This document shows, piece after piece, positions 14,493-15,569 of a DNA stretch of 15,569 nt. Positions within the stretch are counted from its first letter, which is position 1. Each line of letters begins with the position of its first letter. The translations under genes and the position numbers were made by a program. A model generated the notes under the pieces. That model saw nothing but the letters and a program-made list of their open reading frames with translations. It did no database searches and had not been told where the DNA came from. Origin of the DNA: Euryarchaeota archaeon UBA561 (GTDB lineage: Archaea > Thermoplasmatota > Poseidoniia > Poseidoniales > Poseidoniaceae); assembly GCA_002502295.1 (NCBI GenBank), contig DANX01000042.1, positions 48,632 through 64,200 of the forward strand. The letters run 5' to 3'.

Positions 14493-15569
14493 TCAAACTT
14501 TGAGATTGGCTTGACGAGCGAGAAGGTGAATGTGCATGCTGTGCTCCAACATTGCAGCGTTCGCCCACGCCTGGTCGAAGTCTGCTCCAACGGCATAGGC
14601 ACCGTTTCCACGCACGACAACGCAACGCATTCCTCCCTGATTAAGGGCTTCTGCAACTTGTCGAAGGTAGTCTTCAGGTTGTTCCATATCCGGATCAACA
14701 ATGATGATTTTTCCGATGTGCTCCTTTCCAAGGTTGTCAATGGGGGTCAGGAGAACCAAGTCTTTCTCACAGCTTGCAGCGGTGGTGTGTGGCCCATGCA
14801 TGTGAATCACAGAGGCTGGGCCGCCGGTGACGACCGAAACAGAAGCGAGCAGAACCTCAAGAACGTGCCAATCGGGGGGTGCTCCACGAGGCGAGGTTGA
14901 ACCAAGAGGTGCGGCGCATAAACTGCGTTCATTCATTCGAGGAAGAGTCACCATGTGTTTGGTGGAGATCATTACCCCTGGTTGCTCTGGATGTATGGTC
15001 GCTAAAGAGCCCATGGTGGCTCGCACCAAATGTTCACGATCGAGTTGACGTCCCAGACGGGCAAAGTCGGAGACAATGTAAGCAGGTATAACGAAGTTGT
15101 CTTCCACAAGTGGAGGCATCGGTGGCTCCTCCAATTCTTCGATGACTTCGGTTGCACCAACGACGGATTGTCGAAGGCGTGCATTCTCCATGTGAAGGCG
15201 TTCCAGTTCCGCTTCTTTTTCAGCAAGAAGGGTCAACGTCGCCGGATCGACACCCGTTTCCTGCACAGCAACCGGTGCTTCATCGGCAACGGAGGGCGCA
15301 ACGGCAGGTTCGTCGACCAGGGTATCTTCAACTTCTTCGGATTCAACCGGCAGCTCTGGCTCTGACGCCGGAGCTTCAGCGGGCGCAACGTCAACGATAT
15401 CTAAATCGGGTGACGGAGGCTCTTCAACAGGTGCTTCTGCTGGAGTTTCTGCTCCCGCCTCGGAAGCGTCCTCAGCGGCTTCTGACTCAGGCGTAGGTGG
15501 GCCGCTCGGTGGACCACTCGGAGGCCCGGTTGGCGGGCCGGTCGGTGGGCCACTCGGTGGGCTACTCGG
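14493..15569 (-). CDS. Class II aldolase/adducin-like protein with long low-complexity and coiled-coil lead (N-terminus outside window)
   Basis: The frame is open to the right window edge, so the N-terminus is missing; 358 residues are visible. In order: ~25 residues of PPGS/PPGT repeats, ~75 residues rich in Glu, Pro, Ala and Val, a short coiled coil (LAEKEAELERLHMENARLRQ), then a ~200-residue domain like class II aldolase/adducin (FucA, MtnB family). The metal-binding pair HMH of VIHMHGPH is kept (~14796-14804), as is the C-terminal EHSMHIHLLARQA helix. The third ligand block, usually RNHGVVxxG, reads RGNGAYAVG, so the His is gone; the catalytic Glu position appears to be Asp (PPDWH); and the TSGNxS phosphate loop is not recognisable. 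It may be a non-catalytic or altered member. A GTG at 15266 is not the start, since coding composition continues upstream. It lies upstream of the ubiquitin-like gene with 145 bases between. Confidence 0.78.
   Translation of the reverse strand, partial: PSSPPSGPPTGPPTGPPSGPPSGPPTPESEAAEDASEAGAETPAEAPVEEPPSPDLDIVDVAPAEAPASEPELPVESEEVEDTLVDEPAVAPSVADEAPVAVQETGVDPATLTLLAEKEAELERLHMENARLRQSVVGATEVIEELEEPPMPPLVEDNFVIPAYIVSDFARLGRQLDREHLVRATMGSLATIHPEQPGVMISTKHMVTLPRMNERSLCAAPLGSTSPRGAPPDWHVLEVLLASVSVVTGGPASVIHMHGPHTTAASCEKDLVLLTPIDNLGKEHIGKIIIVDPDMEQPEDYLRQVAEALNQGGMRCVVVRGNGAYAVGADFDQAWANAAMLEHSMHIHLLARQANLKV
15495..15569 (-). repeat. 12-base imperfect tandem repeats encoding PPGS/PPGT
   Basis: At least six 12-base units (GGTGGGCCACTC-like on the + strand) in phase with the reading frame of the aldolase-like gene, each coding Pro-Pro-Gly-Ser or Pro-Pro-Gly-Thr. 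They run off the window edge. They form a flexible linker, not a CRISPR or integration site. Confidence 0.85.

Noticed and set aside
14493..15266. GTG at 15266 as start of the aldolase-like gene
   Set aside because: The same frame stays open for 101 more codons to the window edge with protein-like Pro/Glu/Ala-rich and in-phase PPGS repeats, so the gene begins outside.
15495..15569. Short regular repeats as a CRISPR array or integron site
   Set aside because: The 12-base units have no spacers and are in phase with a coding frame for PPGS/PPGT.

Overview
The window reads as a piece of an archaeal chromosome, most likely a marine planktonic euryarchaeon of the Marine Group II/III (Poseidoniales-like) kind. 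Archaeal markers seen directly are the RNA polymerase zinc-ribbon subunit Rpo12, a replication-factor-C clamp-loader subunit, archaeal-type winged-helix and DUF2299-like proteins, and a TATA-like element about 40 bases upstream of a start codon. The lineage is inferred from three traits: a very long secreted protein with CARDB/NEW3-like repeats, Pro-Gly-Ser/Thr low-complexity linkers, and a bacterial/eukaryal-type acyltransferase. No marker here proves the lineage.

Layout. Only the first gene (ArsR-like winged-helix regulator, 53-799) is on the + strand. It converges, with a 14-base gap, on a 1676-residue secreted, membrane-anchored surface protein (814-5844). That protein looks like a seven-blade beta-propeller with a von Willebrand A domain set into blade four, followed by CARDB/NEW3-type Ig-like repeats and one C-terminal membrane anchor. 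Next, all on the minus strand, comes a tight four-gene unit transcribed from 10327 down to 5986: a fumarate-reductase-like flavoprotein without recognisable catalytic residues, a HIT nucleotide hydrolase, a PlsC/Gpt2-type acyltransferase and a DUF2299-like protein. The first three overlap by 1 to 4 bases if the longer HIT start is used. An unrecognised four-helix membrane protein (10426-11937) precedes it.

The right third is also all minus strand. It runs from a class II aldolase-like protein cut by the window edge, to a three-repeat ubiquitin-like polyprotein, a small SANT/Myb-like protein, Rpo12, an RFC-type clamp-loader ATPase and tRNA-Arg(CCT). The last five lie close together and could be one transcript that joins a putative protein modifier to transcription, replication and translation genes.

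The most striking item is the polyprotein at 13703-14347. It holds three head-to-tail 70-residue beta-grasp-like units, each ending in Gly-Gly, with a three-residue tail (LAC) after the last one. This is the gene architecture of eukaryotic polyubiquitin. The units are 73-87% identical in protein and mosaic at DNA level, which suggests homogenisation. No E1, E2, E3 or JAMM protease is in the window, so conjugation is an inference. Other points of note are a clamp loader with a swapped Walker B pair and a long insert, and an HX5D-type acyltransferase in an archaeon.
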